This document shows positions 44,416 to 52,626 of a stretch of 64,000 nucleotides of DNA, in pieces. Each line of letters opens with the position of its first letter. Position 1 is the first letter of the stretch. The notes under the pieces were generated by a model. It made no database searches. It was not told the origin of the DNA and saw nothing but the letters and a program-made list of their open reading frames with translations. Location: positions 62,001-126,000 of the forward strand of contig JADYYK010000167.1 in NCBI GenBank assembly GCA_020853705.1, given 5' to 3'. The translations under genes were made by a program, and so were the position numbers. This DNA is from Deltaproteobacteria bacterium. GTDB lineage: Bacteria > Myxococcota_A > Polyangia > Haliangiales > JADYYK01.

Positions 44416-45497
44416 CAGCGCTCGCTGACCCCCGCGGCCTCGAAGGTGGCCATCTCGGCCACCACGCGACACGCCGCCTCGCACAGCGCCATCGCCAGCG
44501 TCGCGCCCGAGCCCTCACCCAGGCGCATGCCCAGCGCCAGCAGCGGCGGCGGCACGTCCAGCGCCGCCAGCGCGATGGCGTGGCCTGGCTCGGGCGACAG
44601 GTGGCCCGCGATCAGGTAGCCGGTCAGCGCTGGCGCCAGCCGCGCCGCCACCAGCGCCGCCGCGGTCGAGATGACGCCGTCCATCACCACCGGCACGCGC
44701 ACCGAGGCCGCGCCCAGCGCCAGCCCCGCCAGCGCGCACAGCTCGAAGCCGCCGACCGCCGCCAGCACACCCAGCGGATCGCCGAGGGCAGCGCGATTGA
44801 CCGCCAGCGCCTGCTCCACCACGGCGACCTTGCGCGCCAGCCCGGCGTCATCGACCCCGGTGCCCCGCCCGGTCACCTCGGCCGCCGGGCGCCCGGTCAG
44901 CGCCGCGATCACCGCCGCGGCCACCGTGGAGTTGCCGATGCCCATCTCGCCCAGGGCCAGCAGATCCAGCCCCTCCTGCGCCAGCGCCAGCGCGATCGCG
45001 ATGCCCGCCTGCACGCCCTGCGCGGCGGTCTCGCGCGCCATCGCCGGCCCCGCCGTGATCGACGCCGTGCCCTCACCGAGGGCCATGCGGATGACACCGT
45101 CGTTGTCGTCCACGGCGCCACCGCTTGCGCGCACCCCCATGTCGATGACCACCACGCGCGCTCCGACGTGACGCGCCAGCACCGACACCGCCGCGCCGCC
45201 GCCGGCGAAGTTCTTCACCATCTGCGCGGTGACCTCGGACGGGTACGCGCTGACACCCTCGCGCGCGACGCCGTGATCCGCCGCCGCCACCGCGACCACG
45301 CGGCGCGCCACGTCGGGCTGGGCGCGCCCCTGCGCCGCCGCCAGCCGCACCGCCAGCTCCTCGAGCCGCCCCAGGCTGCCGGGCGGCTTGGTCTTGCGGT
45401 CGAGCAGCCGTGCACACGCCGCGCCGGTGTCGGCGTCCAGCGCCGGCACCGCCTGCGCCACCGACCTGACCAGCGCCTCGGCGCCCAGCTCGCTCAT
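44415..45497 (-). CDS. cobT: Nicotinate-nucleotide--dimethylbenzimidazole phosphoribosyltransferase
   Basis: 360 aa, family length. Typical motifs: TKPPGSLGRLEELAVRLA near the start, AADHGVAREGVSAYP, MVKNFAGGGAAVSVLARH and, in the C-terminal half, LGEMGIGNSTVAAAV and the GHLSPEPGH stretch. It makes alpha-ribazole phosphate by swapping nicotinate for the lower-ligand base, so it activates DMB or an alternative base. No DMB synthesis gene is nearby, in line with salvage of imported corrinoid or bases. It starts 16 nt after btuC. Confidence 0.96.
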   Translation of the reverse strand: MSELGAEALVRSVAQAVPALDADTGAACARLLDRKTKPPGSLGRLEELAVRLAAAQGRAQPDVARRVVAVAAADHGVAREGVSAYPSEVTAQMVKNFAGGGAAVSVLARHVGARVVVIDMGVRASGGAVDDNDGVIRMALGEGTASITAGPAMARETAAQGVQAGIAIALALAQEGLDLLALGEMGIGNSTVAAAVIAALTGRPAAEVTGRGTGVDDAGLARKVAVVEQALAVNRAALGDPLGVLAAVGGFELCALAGLALGAASVRVPVVMDGVISTAAALVAARLAPALTGYLIAGHLSPEPGHAIALAALDVPPPLLALGMRLGEGSGATLAMALCEAACRVVAEMATFEAAGVSER

Positions 45498-45512
45498 GGC
45501 CGGGACGTTAGC

Positions 45513-46502
45513 TCATCCCCAGACGCCTGTCCCCCGGCGCGAACGCACCAGCAGGATCAGGAAGAACGGCCCACCCATCAGCGCCGTGATGACGCCGACC
45601 GGTAGCGCGCGCGGATACACCAGCGTGCGCGCCAGCACGTCGCACGCGACCACGAAGGCGCCGCCCGCGAAGGCCGACGCCGGCAAGAGCAGCCGGTGGT
45701 CCGGCCCCAGCAGCGCGCGCAGCACGTGGGGCACCAGCAGCCCGACGAAGCCGACCGGTCCCGCCAGCGCCACCGCCGCGGCGATGGCGATGGCCGCGCC
45801 GCCATACGCCAGCGACGTCGCGCGCAGCACCGAGACCCCGACCGACGCCGCGGTGTCCTCGTTGGCCGACAGCGCGTTCAGATCGCGCGCCACCGCGAAC
45901 ATCAGCCCCAGCCCCAGCGGCATCGCACAGGCGCTGGGCAGCACCTTGTCGAAGGTGGTGGCGTCGAGGCCGCCCATGAACCAGCGCGCCATCTTGTACG
46001 ACTCGGTCCAGTCGGCGAAGGCCTGGATGACCATGATGAACGCCGAGCACATCAGCGACACCGTCACACCGGCCAGGAGCAGCGTGGCCGGCGGCAGGCT
46101 GCGCCCCACGCGCGCGAAGCGATACACCAGCGCCGCCGCCGCCGCCGCGCCGATGAAGGCCGCCAGCGGCGCCACCACCGCCAGCCCGACCTGGATGGTC
46201 AGCACCGCACCCAGCGAGGCGCCACCGGCGATGCCCAGCGTGTATGGATCGGCCAGCGGGTTGCGCACCAGCGCCTGCAGCGTGGTCCCGGCGGTCGCCA
46301 GGCCGGCGCCCGCGATGGCGGCGGCGACCGCGCGCGGCAGGCGCAGCGCCAGGATGCGGGCCTCGACGCCGTCCTGGCCCAGCGCGCGCCAGGGATCGAT
46401 CCACGGCTTGCCCACGAAGGGCGCCACCAGGATGGCCACCGCGCACAGCACGACGCACACCGCCAGGCCGACCACCATGCGGGTGCGTGACAGCCGGATC
46501 AC
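45513..46502 (-). CDS. btuC: Cobalamin ABC transporter permease (BtuC type)
   Basis: 329 aa from a GTG overlapping the btuD stop by four bases. FecCD/BtuC family with about ten spans: LRLPRAVAAAIAGAGLATAG, ALVRNPLADPYTLGIAGGAS, and the coupling region GPVGFVGLLVPHVLRALLGP. Iron-siderophore permeases share these motifs; the cob/btu neighbourhood makes corrinoid the likely cargo. Confidence 0.9.
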   Translation of the reverse strand: MIRLSRTRMVVGLAVCVVLCAVAILVAPFVGKPWIDPWRALGQDGVEARILALRLPRAVAAAIAGAGLATAGTTLQALVRNPLADPYTLGIAGGASLGAVLTIQVGLAVVAPLAAFIGAAAAAALVYRFARVGRSLPPATLLLAGVTVSLMCSAFIMVIQAFADWTESYKMARWFMGGLDATTFDKVLPSACAMPLGLGLMFAVARDLNALSANEDTAASVGVSVLRATSLAYGGAAIAIAAAVALAGPVGFVGLLVPHVLRALLGPDHRLLLPASAFAGGAFVVACDVLARTLVYPRALPVGVITALMGGPFFLILLVRSRRGTGVWG

Positions 46503-47290
46503 TCGGGCACCACGAAGGGGAGGCCCGAGGGCAGCGCGCCGGCGTGCATGCCGACGCCGAAGGCTGCGCGCGCGGCCGCGCCGGGCAGCACCTCGCGCGC
46601 GGGGCCGTCGGCGACCGCGCGACCGCTGGCCAGCACCACCACCCGATCGGCGAAGCGCGCCGCCAGGTTGAGATCGTGCGTCACCACCACGGTCGTGGTG
46701 CCCCGCGCCGCGGAGTCCTTGCGCAGCGTGGTCAGCACCGCGATGGCGTGCGCGGGGTCCAGCGCCGCGGTCGGCTCGTCGAGCAGCAGCAGCGGGGTGG
46801 CCTGGCAGAACGCCTGCGCCAGCAGCACGCGGCGCCGCTCGCCGCCCGACAGGGTGTCGAAGCGGCGCTCGCGCAGCGGCCACACGTCGGCGTCCTCCAT
46901 CGCGCGCTGTGCCAGCGCGAGATCGTCGGCGCTCTCGAAGCGCCCGAAGCCGCGGTGGGGATAGCGCCCCATCAGGACCAGCTCGGCGACGCGGAACGGG
47001 AACGCTGGCGAGAATTCCTGCGGCACATAGGCCAGCGCGCGCGCCAGCTCGCGGCGCGGCAGGTCGTGCACCGGGGTTCCATCCAGGGTCGCGCGGCCCG
47101 CCAGCGGCGCCAGGATGCCGGCGGCGATGCGCAGCAGGGTGGACTTGCCGGCCCCGTTCGGCCCCACCATGCACACCAGCGTTCCAGCGTGAAAACGGAG
47201 GCTTACACCGGTGAGCACGTCGCCGTCGTCGCGCGCGGGGTAGCGAAACCCCACCGCGTCGAGCTCCAGGACCGGGTGCTTGTGCGTCAC
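46499..47290 (-). CDS. btuD: Cobalamin ABC transporter ATPase (BtuD type)
   Basis: 263 aa. Walker A GPNGAGKST (43-51), Q-loop YVPQEFSP, signature DTLSGGERRRV, Walker B LLLLDEPTAALD (167-178) and switch His in VVVTHDLNLA are all present. Belongs to the FecE/BtuD/HmuV group. It is the first gene of the btuD-btuC-cobT-cobS unit, 59 bp from a divergent lipoprotein gene. I see no second riboswitch in that short gap. Confidence 0.92.
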   Translation of the reverse strand: MTHKHPVLELDAVGFRYPARDDGDVLTGVSLRFHAGTLVCMVGPNGAGKSTLLRIAAGILAPLAGRATLDGTPVHDLPRRELARALAYVPQEFSPAFPFRVAELVLMGRYPHRGFGRFESADDLALAQRAMEDADVWPLRERRFDTLSGGERRRVLLAQAFCQATPLLLLDEPTAALDPAHAIAVLTTLRKDSAARGTTTVVVTHDLNLAARFADRVVVLASGRAVADGPAREVLPGAAARAAFGVGMHAGALPSGLPFVVPE

Positions 47291-47349
47291 GCTTGCGTCG
47301 CTCCCAGCGGAAGACTACGCTCCGGGCCTCGAGGGACCCAGATTTTCAC

Positions 47350-48396
47350 ATGAAAACTGCGAAGTTTTGGCTGCTGTTGGGGCTGGCGCTGCTGGGGGCG
47401 GCGGGCGCTGGTTGTGCGAGCCCACGCCGGCCCGGCTGCAACGTGCAATCGGATTGCACCAACGGGACGTACTGCGCCGAGCCCGACAGCAGCGGCAACC
47501 GCTTCTGCAGCTTCGACTGCAAGGTCGCTGGCGACTGCATCGGCATGGCCGGCGCCATCTGCACCATGGATGGCCATTGCAAGCTGCCGGGGCCGGGGCC
47601 TGACGATGGCGGCACCATCGACGGTGACGCCCAGGTGCCCGACGTCGACGCTGCGATGTCGACCATCGACGCCGCCGTCGCGACCGACGCCGCCTTCACC
47701 TTCATGGACGCCGCCGCGCCCGACGCCTTCGTCTTCCAGGACGCCGCGGTCACCGATGCTCGCGTGACCGACGCCTTCGTCTTCCAGGACGCCGCCTTCA
47801 CCTTCATGGATGCGGCCGTGGCCTGCACCCTGGTGGCGCCGCAGACGGGCTGCGTCGGCATGGCCTGCGACCTGGTCGGCGATCGCAACATGTGCCGCGC
47901 CAATGGCACCCAGCTGCACGGCCAGCCCTGCGGCGTCGGCGTCGACTGTGTCGCCGGTGCGACCTGCCTGAGCGACGACCGCTGCCACCAGTTCTGCGTC
48001 TCGGGCGGCGCCGCGTGCCCGAACAGCGGCACCTGCAGCATCAACGTCATCGGCTCGATGAGCCAGACCCTGGCCAACGCCTGCGCCGATCCGCGCCCAA
48101 CGTGTGACGTGCTGACCCAGAACTGCGCCGTCGGCTCGGCCTGCTACATCGACAGCGCCTTCCACTGCTACACCACGGTGGGCACCCTGGCCGAGAACGC
48201 CGTGTGCAGCGCCGTCAACGACTGCCAGAAGCCGCTGTCGTGCCTCGCGGTGGGCACCGGCAGCACCGACTTCCGCTGCCGCAAGCCATGCGATCGCATG
48301 GCGGCCGCCGGCTCCAATGGCTGCCGCGCCGGCCAGACCTGCGGCGACGTCGGCCTGGGCGCCTTCGTCGGCATCTGCACGCCACCGATGCCCTAG
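47350..48396 (+). CDS. Cys-rich lipoprotein next to cobU
   Basis: 348 aa. Lipobox (LGAAGAGC) and about 30 cysteines in two clusters (about 35-80 and 165-345), separated by an Asp/Ala-rich degenerate repeat (TDAAFTFMDAAAPDAF, VTDAFVFQDAAFTFMDA). The Cys pattern (CVAGATCLSDDRCHQFC, CRKPCDRMA) suggests EGF- or Dickkopf-like disulfide modules of myxobacterial surface proteins. The 3-nt gap to cobU makes co-transcription likely and hints at a surface role in corrinoid capture; that role is inference. Confidence 0.75.
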   Translation: MKTAKFWLLLGLALLGAAGAGCASPRRPGCNVQSDCTNGTYCAEPDSSGNRFCSFDCKVAGDCIGMAGAICTMDGHCKLPGPGPDDGGTIDGDAQVPDVDAAMSTIDAAVATDAAFTFMDAAAPDAFVFQDAAVTDARVTDAFVFQDAAFTFMDAAVACTLVAPQTGCVGMACDLVGDRNMCRANGTQLHGQPCGVGVDCVAGATCLSDDRCHQFCVSGGAACPNSGTCSINVIGSMSQTLANACADPRPTCDVLTQNCAVGSACYIDSAFHCYTTVGTLAENAVCSAVNDCQKPLSCLAVGTGSTDFRCRKPCDRMAAAGSNGCRAGQTCGDVGLGAFVGICTPPMP

Positions 48397-48399
48397 CTC

Positions 48400-48918
48400 A
48401 TGAAGGCCCTCATCACCGGCGGCGCCCGCAGCGGCAAGAGCCGCCACGCGCTGGCGCTGGCCGAGTCGCTGCACCCGACGCGGATCTTCCTGGCCACCGC
48501 CGAGGCGCTCGACGCCGAGATGGCGGTGCGCATCGACACCCACCAGCGCGAGCGCGGCCCCGAGTGGGTCACCATCGAGGAGCCGCTCGACCTCGCGCCG
48601 GTGCTGACGCGCCGCCACGGTCATGGTCACGGCGACGGCGGGGCCGTCATCGTGGTCGACTGCCTGACCCTGTGGCTGTCCAACCTGATGCAAGCCGAGC
48701 GCGACGTCCCGGCCGAGTTCGCCCGCCTGACCGCCGCCATCACCGCGGCGCAAAGCTCCGTCGTGCTGGTCACCAACGAGGTCGGCTTCGGCATCGTGCC
48801 CGACAGCGTGCTGGCGCGCAGCTACCGCGACCACCTGGGCTCGCTGTCGCAACAGGTGGCCGCGGTGTGCGACCGGGTCGTGCTGGTCTGCGCGGGCCTG
48901 CCGCTGACGCTCAAGTAG
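48400..48918 (+). CDS. cobU: Adenosylcobinamide kinase / adenosylcobinamide-phosphate guanylyltransferase
   Basis: 172 aa. P-loop GGARSGKS (7-14), the guanylylation region THQRERGPEWVTIEEP with its active His, and VTNEVGFGIVP are conserved. A short His/Gly run (HGHGHGDGG) lies in a surface loop. It phosphorylates and then guanylylates adenosylcobinamide, directly upstream of the CobS step. Convergent with the propeller lipoprotein gene. Confidence 0.95.
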   Translation: MKALITGGARSGKSRHALALAESLHPTRIFLATAEALDAEMAVRIDTHQRERGPEWVTIEEPLDLAPVLTRRHGHGHGDGGAVIVVDCLTLWLSNLMQAERDVPAEFARLTAAITAAQSSVVLVTNEVGFGIVPDSVLARSYRDHLGSLSQQVAAVCDRVVLVCAGLPLTLK

Positions 48919-48928
48919 CGCGCGCGGC

Positions 48929-50128
48929 TCAGGGCGCAAACGCGATGCCGCCGGTGGTCGGCGCCTTGCCGATGTCGATCGGCGCGCTGGTCAGCTGGGT
49001 GCCGCTGGGCATGAACACGCGCACGCCGCGCGCGGTCGCGGCGCGATCTGCCGCCCACAGCGCGCCGCCGGGCGCCTGCTGCACGTCGACCAGGTTGAAG
49101 GTCGTGGTGCCGAACGGGGTGGTGGCCCCGGTGCTGACCGCGAACTTGACGATGTCGCCCTGGGTGAAGCTGAGCGCGACGGCCGCGAAGCCGTCGCTTC
49201 CGCCCACCGTCACGCCGCTGATGGTGCCGCCGAACGTCATGTCGGTGACCAGGCAGGCCTGCGCCGCGGCCGGGTTGGCGGTGACCAGCTGCAAGCAGCC
49301 GGTGCTGCCCGAGAAGTCACCCACGGTCGCCACCCAGGCGCCGCCGTTGCTGACCCGCATGGGGCCGAACGGGTTTGCCTTGTCGAGCGCGATGCCCTGT
49401 ACGCCCCCGGTGCTGGCGTCGGTGTCGAGCAGCTGATCGGTCGCGGTATCGATGACCGCGACCATGCCGACCCCGGCCGGTGTGAAGGTGCCATCGAGGC
49501 GCTCCATCGAGACCAGGGCGCGACCGCCGACCACCACGACCGACTCCATCTCGGGCGGGCCGCCGCTGTCGAACGACGACAGATCCACCGTGCCGAGCTG
49601 CGCGCCGGTCAGCGGCTGCACCACCAGCAGCGCGGCCTCGTTGTAGCGCGCCACGTAGGCCTTGGTGGCCGACACCACGGCGAGGTCGTGCGGGTTCGAG
49701 CCGGCGCCGGTGCTGTACTGCTTGACCAGCGCGAGGTCGCTGGCGCGCAGCACCTGGATGTTGGAGTCGCTGTCGCGGTTGATGACGAAGACGCAGGTGC
49801 CGAACACGCGCACGATGGGATCCTTGCCCACGGTGGCGCGGTTCAGCGTGGCCACGCGCGTGGTCAGATCGATGCTGGCCAGGGTGCCCGGCGACGCGAA
49901 GTCGGTGCCGACCACGATGGCCTTGGTCGGCGCCGCGGTGGCGGTCGGATCGCAGCTCGGCGGGCCGGCGTCGGGCAGCGCGCCGTCGCCGGCGTCGACC
50001 GGGCTGCCGTCGCCGACCACGGCGGCGTCGGCGACCGCGCCGTCGCGGTGGCTGTCCTCGTCGTCGCCGCAGCCAGCGAGCAGGAGCGTGGACATGGACA
50101 GCATGACAACAATGCGAGAGGACTTCAC
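48929..50128 (-). CDS. Beta-propeller lipoprotein co-operonic with btuB (BtuG-like candidate)
   Basis: 399 aa. Lipobox (TLLLAGC), acidic linker DDEDSHRDGAVADAA, then from about 65 a YVTN/SMP-30-like beta-propeller: repeats of the form IVVGTDFASPGTLASIDLTT, VFVINRDSDSNIQVLRASD, PHDLAVVSATKAYVARYNEA, GMVAVIDTATDQLL and GALWAADRAA. Its start overlaps the btuB stop (ATGA), so both are under the cobalamin riboswitch. In Bacteroides the propeller lipoprotein BtuG sits on BtuB and captures cobalamin with very high affinity. Shared fold, lipidation and operon suggest an analogue, but I cannot show homology by eye. Confidence 0.8.
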   Translation of the reverse strand: MKSSRIVVMLSMSTLLLAGCGDDEDSHRDGAVADAAVVGDGSPVDAGDGALPDAGPPSCDPTATAAPTKAIVVGTDFASPGTLASIDLTTRVATLNRATVGKDPIVRVFGTCVFVINRDSDSNIQVLRASDLALVKQYSTGAGSNPHDLAVVSATKAYVARYNEAALLVVQPLTGAQLGTVDLSSFDSGGPPEMESVVVVGGRALVSMERLDGTFTPAGVGMVAVIDTATDQLLDTDASTGGVQGIALDKANPFGPMRVSNGGAWVATVGDFSGSTGCLQLVTANPAAAQACLVTDMTFGGTISGVTVGGSDGFAAVALSFTQGDIVKFAVSTGATTPFGTTTFNLVDVQQAPGGALWAADRAATARGVRVFMPSGTQLTSAPIDIGKAPTTGGIAFAP

Positions 50129-52248
50129 GGCGTACTCCAGGCGAGGGTGACGAACAGAGCGCGGCCGGGCAGGGGTTGCCCCAGGACGTCCGCGACGGCG
50201 ACAGGGATCGAGGTCAGGTCGGGGCCGGGCGCCGGGTCGGGGCGCACGGTGGCGACGCGCGCGTCGCCCAGGTTCTTGGCGTCGATGGTCAGCTCGAAGC
50301 CGCGCCCGGGACGCAGCGCCAGCTGGGCGCCGTGCAGCACGCGCGCGGGCACCGGGTTGAAGTTGGCGGCGTCGAGGTAGTCACCCGCCAGCGCGGCGAC
50401 GTCATAGCGCAGCCCCAGCGAGCGCCCGCCGCGCCGCAGCACCAGCTCGGCGCGCGCGTACAGCTCGTGCGCGGGGCGTCCGGGCAGCCGCTTGCCGGCG
50501 TCACCCGCGGGCGGGCCGCGGTTCTCGGCGTCGACATAGGTGTAGTTCGACGACAGCGTCAGCCGACGCCACAGCCGCGCCGCGGCCGACAGCTCGAGGC
50601 CGCGGATGCGGGCGTCGCCCAGGTTCTGCGCCAGCGCCACCCGGGTCACCGGCAACAGCACGATGGTGTCGTGGGGGCGGCTCTCGAACAGCGCGGCCTC
50701 GCACAGCAGCCGATCCACCACGACGCCGCTGCCCTTGCGCGGCCGCGGCGCCAGCACCAGGCCAACGTCGCCAGCCAGCCCGGTCTCGGCGCGCAGCTCG
50801 GGGTTGCCCACGGTGGCGCCGCGATCGCCGAACAGCTCGATGAAGCTGGGCGCGCGCACATAGCGGCCGAAATTGGCCTTGGCGTACAGCTCCCCCGCGA
50901 TGCGCACCTTGGCGCCTGCTCGTGGCGACAGCCAGGCGTCGCGCACGGTCGGGCGCTCGTCACGCAGGAACGCCGGTCGCGGCAGCGAGCCCTCGCGCGG
51001 CTCGGTCAGCATGAGGTCGCTGCGCAGCGAGGCCTCCAGCACGGCGCGGCCCAGCGTGACCTCCTCGCGCGCGGCCAGCACCGCGGCCCAGCGCTGCGCG
51101 CCGCCGCGGGTGCCCCCGGCGGCCAGGTCCTCCTCGCTGAACCACTCGGTGCGCAGCTCCTGCGCCAGAGTCAGGCGCTGGCGCGGCGTGGTCCAGCCCA
51201 GCTGGCCCGAGACCCCGCCGCCCAGCGAGGTGTAGCGCCGGTCCTGGGTGCCCACGCCGACCGTGTTGTCGCCATCCACATAGTGCTCGCGCGCGGCCAG
51301 CCCGAACGCCGACGCGCTCAGCGCCAGCGCGCCGGCGCGCTCGACGCGGGCGTCATAGATCACGCGCGTGGTGTCGAGCGCGGCGCCCGCGCCAGGCAGG
51401 CTGGAGGTCGGCGGCAGCCCCTGCGCCTTGACCAGCGCGCGCGCGCCCAGCTGGGCCCTGGTGCGGCGCTCGCCCCAGCGCAGCCGCAGCGCGCCCTCGC
51501 CCGGGTCATAGGCGTTGCCCTCGCGCGCGCGCCAGGCGTCGTCGTCCAGGTTGTACGGCGTGCCGCCGTCGTCGAAGTAGGTGAAGTCGCCGCGCGCGCC
51601 CGCGTACACCGCGGTGGCCGACCAGTCGAGGCCGCCGCTGCGTGCCCGCTGCGCCGCCACCACGCGCCGCGCGCCGAACGAGCCCAGCGACGCCGACGCC
51701 AGCGTGCGCGCGCGCCCGGGCGCCCTGGTCACCAGGTTGAGTGCCCCGCCCAGCGCGCCCCCCATCTCGAGCGGCACCGCGCCGCGATAGATCTCGACGT
51801 GATCGATGGTCTCCAGCGCGATGTCGCCGAGGTCGACCCCGGTCGCGACGTCGCGCGACAGCGGCACGCCATCGAGGTAGATCGCGATCTGCCCGGGTGC
51901 CGCGCCGCGCACCGAGACCGACGAGAACGCGCCCAGGCCGCCCAGCGAGCGCACGTGCACGCCCACGCTGGCGGCCAGCACCTCGGCCAGATCGGTGACC
52001 TCCTCGGCCGCGTGCGAGGCGTCGAGCACGGTGACGAAGCCGGTGCGCTTGCGCGCCGCCGCGGCGGTGGCGTCCAGCGACGACACCTCGGCGTCGCGGT
52101 CCGCGGTCACGGTGGTCTGGTAGCCGCTACTGCCGCTGCCGCCGCTACCGCCGCTGCTGGCGTCGTCGCCACGCGCGACACCCGCCGCCGCGCACAGCAG
52201 CAGCGCGCCCATCACCAGCCACTTCCCATGTCTCCGCGTGGTCAACAT
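50125..52248 (-). CDS. btuB: TonB-dependent cobalamin receptor (BtuB type)
   Basis: 707 aa. Signal peptide (LVMGALLLCAAAGVARG), then a Gly/Ser linker and a TonB box-like GYQTTVTADRD. The plug carries VDLGDIALETIDHVEIYRG and GALGGALNLVTR. The remainder is the 22-strand barrel, ending in LFVTLAWSTP with the aromatic residue near the C-terminus. A second in-frame ATG 12 codons later is a possible start. The riboswitch 79 nt upstream identifies the cargo as corrinoid. The next gene overlaps by 4 nt. Confidence 0.93.
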   Translation of the reverse strand: MLTTRRHGKWLVMGALLLCAAAGVARGDDASSGGSGGSGSSGYQTTVTADRDAEVSSLDATAAAARKRTGFVTVLDASHAAEEVTDLAEVLAASVGVHVRSLGGLGAFSSVSVRGAAPGQIAIYLDGVPLSRDVATGVDLGDIALETIDHVEIYRGAVPLEMGGALGGALNLVTRAPGRARTLASASLGSFGARRVVAAQRARSGGLDWSATAVYAGARGDFTYFDDGGTPYNLDDDAWRAREGNAYDPGEGALRLRWGERRTRAQLGARALVKAQGLPPTSSLPGAGAALDTTRVIYDARVERAGALALSASAFGLAAREHYVDGDNTVGVGTQDRRYTSLGGGVSGQLGWTTPRQRLTLAQELRTEWFSEEDLAAGGTRGGAQRWAAVLAAREEVTLGRAVLEASLRSDLMLTEPREGSLPRPAFLRDERPTVRDAWLSPRAGAKVRIAGELYAKANFGRYVRAPSFIELFGDRGATVGNPELRAETGLAGDVGLVLAPRPRKGSGVVVDRLLCEAALFESRPHDTIVLLPVTRVALAQNLGDARIRGLELSAAARLWRRLTLSSNYTYVDAENRGPPAGDAGKRLPGRPAHELYARAELVLRRGGRSLGLRYDVAALAGDYLDAANFNPVPARVLHGAQLALRPGRGFELTIDAKNLGDARVATVRPDPAPGPDLTSIPVAVADVLGQPLPGRALFVTLAWSTP

Positions 52249-52269
52249 GACGCCGGGCCCAGTCCATGG

Positions 52270-52312
52270 GGAACGGCGCCGGGCGTCTGACTGACGCGTG
52301 AGCGGCCGTTCC
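52270..52312 (-). promoter_or_regulatory. Expression-platform hairpin of the cobalamin riboswitch
   Basis: An 8-bp stem GGAACGGC (minus-strand 5' arm at 52312-52305) with GCCGTTCC (52277-52270) encloses a second 5-bp stem GCGTC/GACGC around a five-base loop. It lies between the aptamer and the btuB start, without a T-tract, so translational control is more likely than termination. Confidence 0.55.
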
Positions 52313-52326
52313 TCTACCCCGAGGAC

Positions 52327-52523
52327 GGTTCCGAAAGCACGCGGGCAGGTCTCCTGGCTATCGCCGGGTCATCCTACTCGCGAGTCTTCCCGGGCTATCC
52401 CAGTGCTCTCGCTTTCGTCGCCGGCTATACAGTGGCGGGGGCCGCGCCGGTGTTTCACCGGCTTCCCTCTTCGCGTACCGTCAACGACCAAGCCACGTGA
52501 TGCAGTCGTCTCGGTACGAACCC
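52327..52523 (-). promoter_or_regulatory. Cobalamin riboswitch upstream of btuB
   Basis: On the minus strand the aptamer starts and ends with a P1 stem (GGGTTCG, 52523-52517, with CGGAACC, 52333-52327). Inside lie the conserved core GGGAAGCCGGTGAAA, CGCGGCCCCCGCCACTG and the B12 box AGCCAGGAGACCTGC at 52345-52359. Size (about 197 nt) and order fit the cobalamin family. Ligand binding is expected to shut off btuB and the propeller lipoprotein when corrinoid is plentiful. Confidence 0.95.
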
Positions 52524-52626
52524 GTGCGCATATGGGAAGTGTTGGGCGCTACCTCCTGTCGTCGGACCGGCGACTCGGCCGAAGCCCTCGGGTAGCACGA
52601 AGCCCGCGCCGCGCGCAAGCGCCGGC

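Noticed and set aside
50176..52290. 704-codon plus-strand frame opposite btuB
   Set aside because: btuB has plug and barrel features plus a riboswitch oriented with it.
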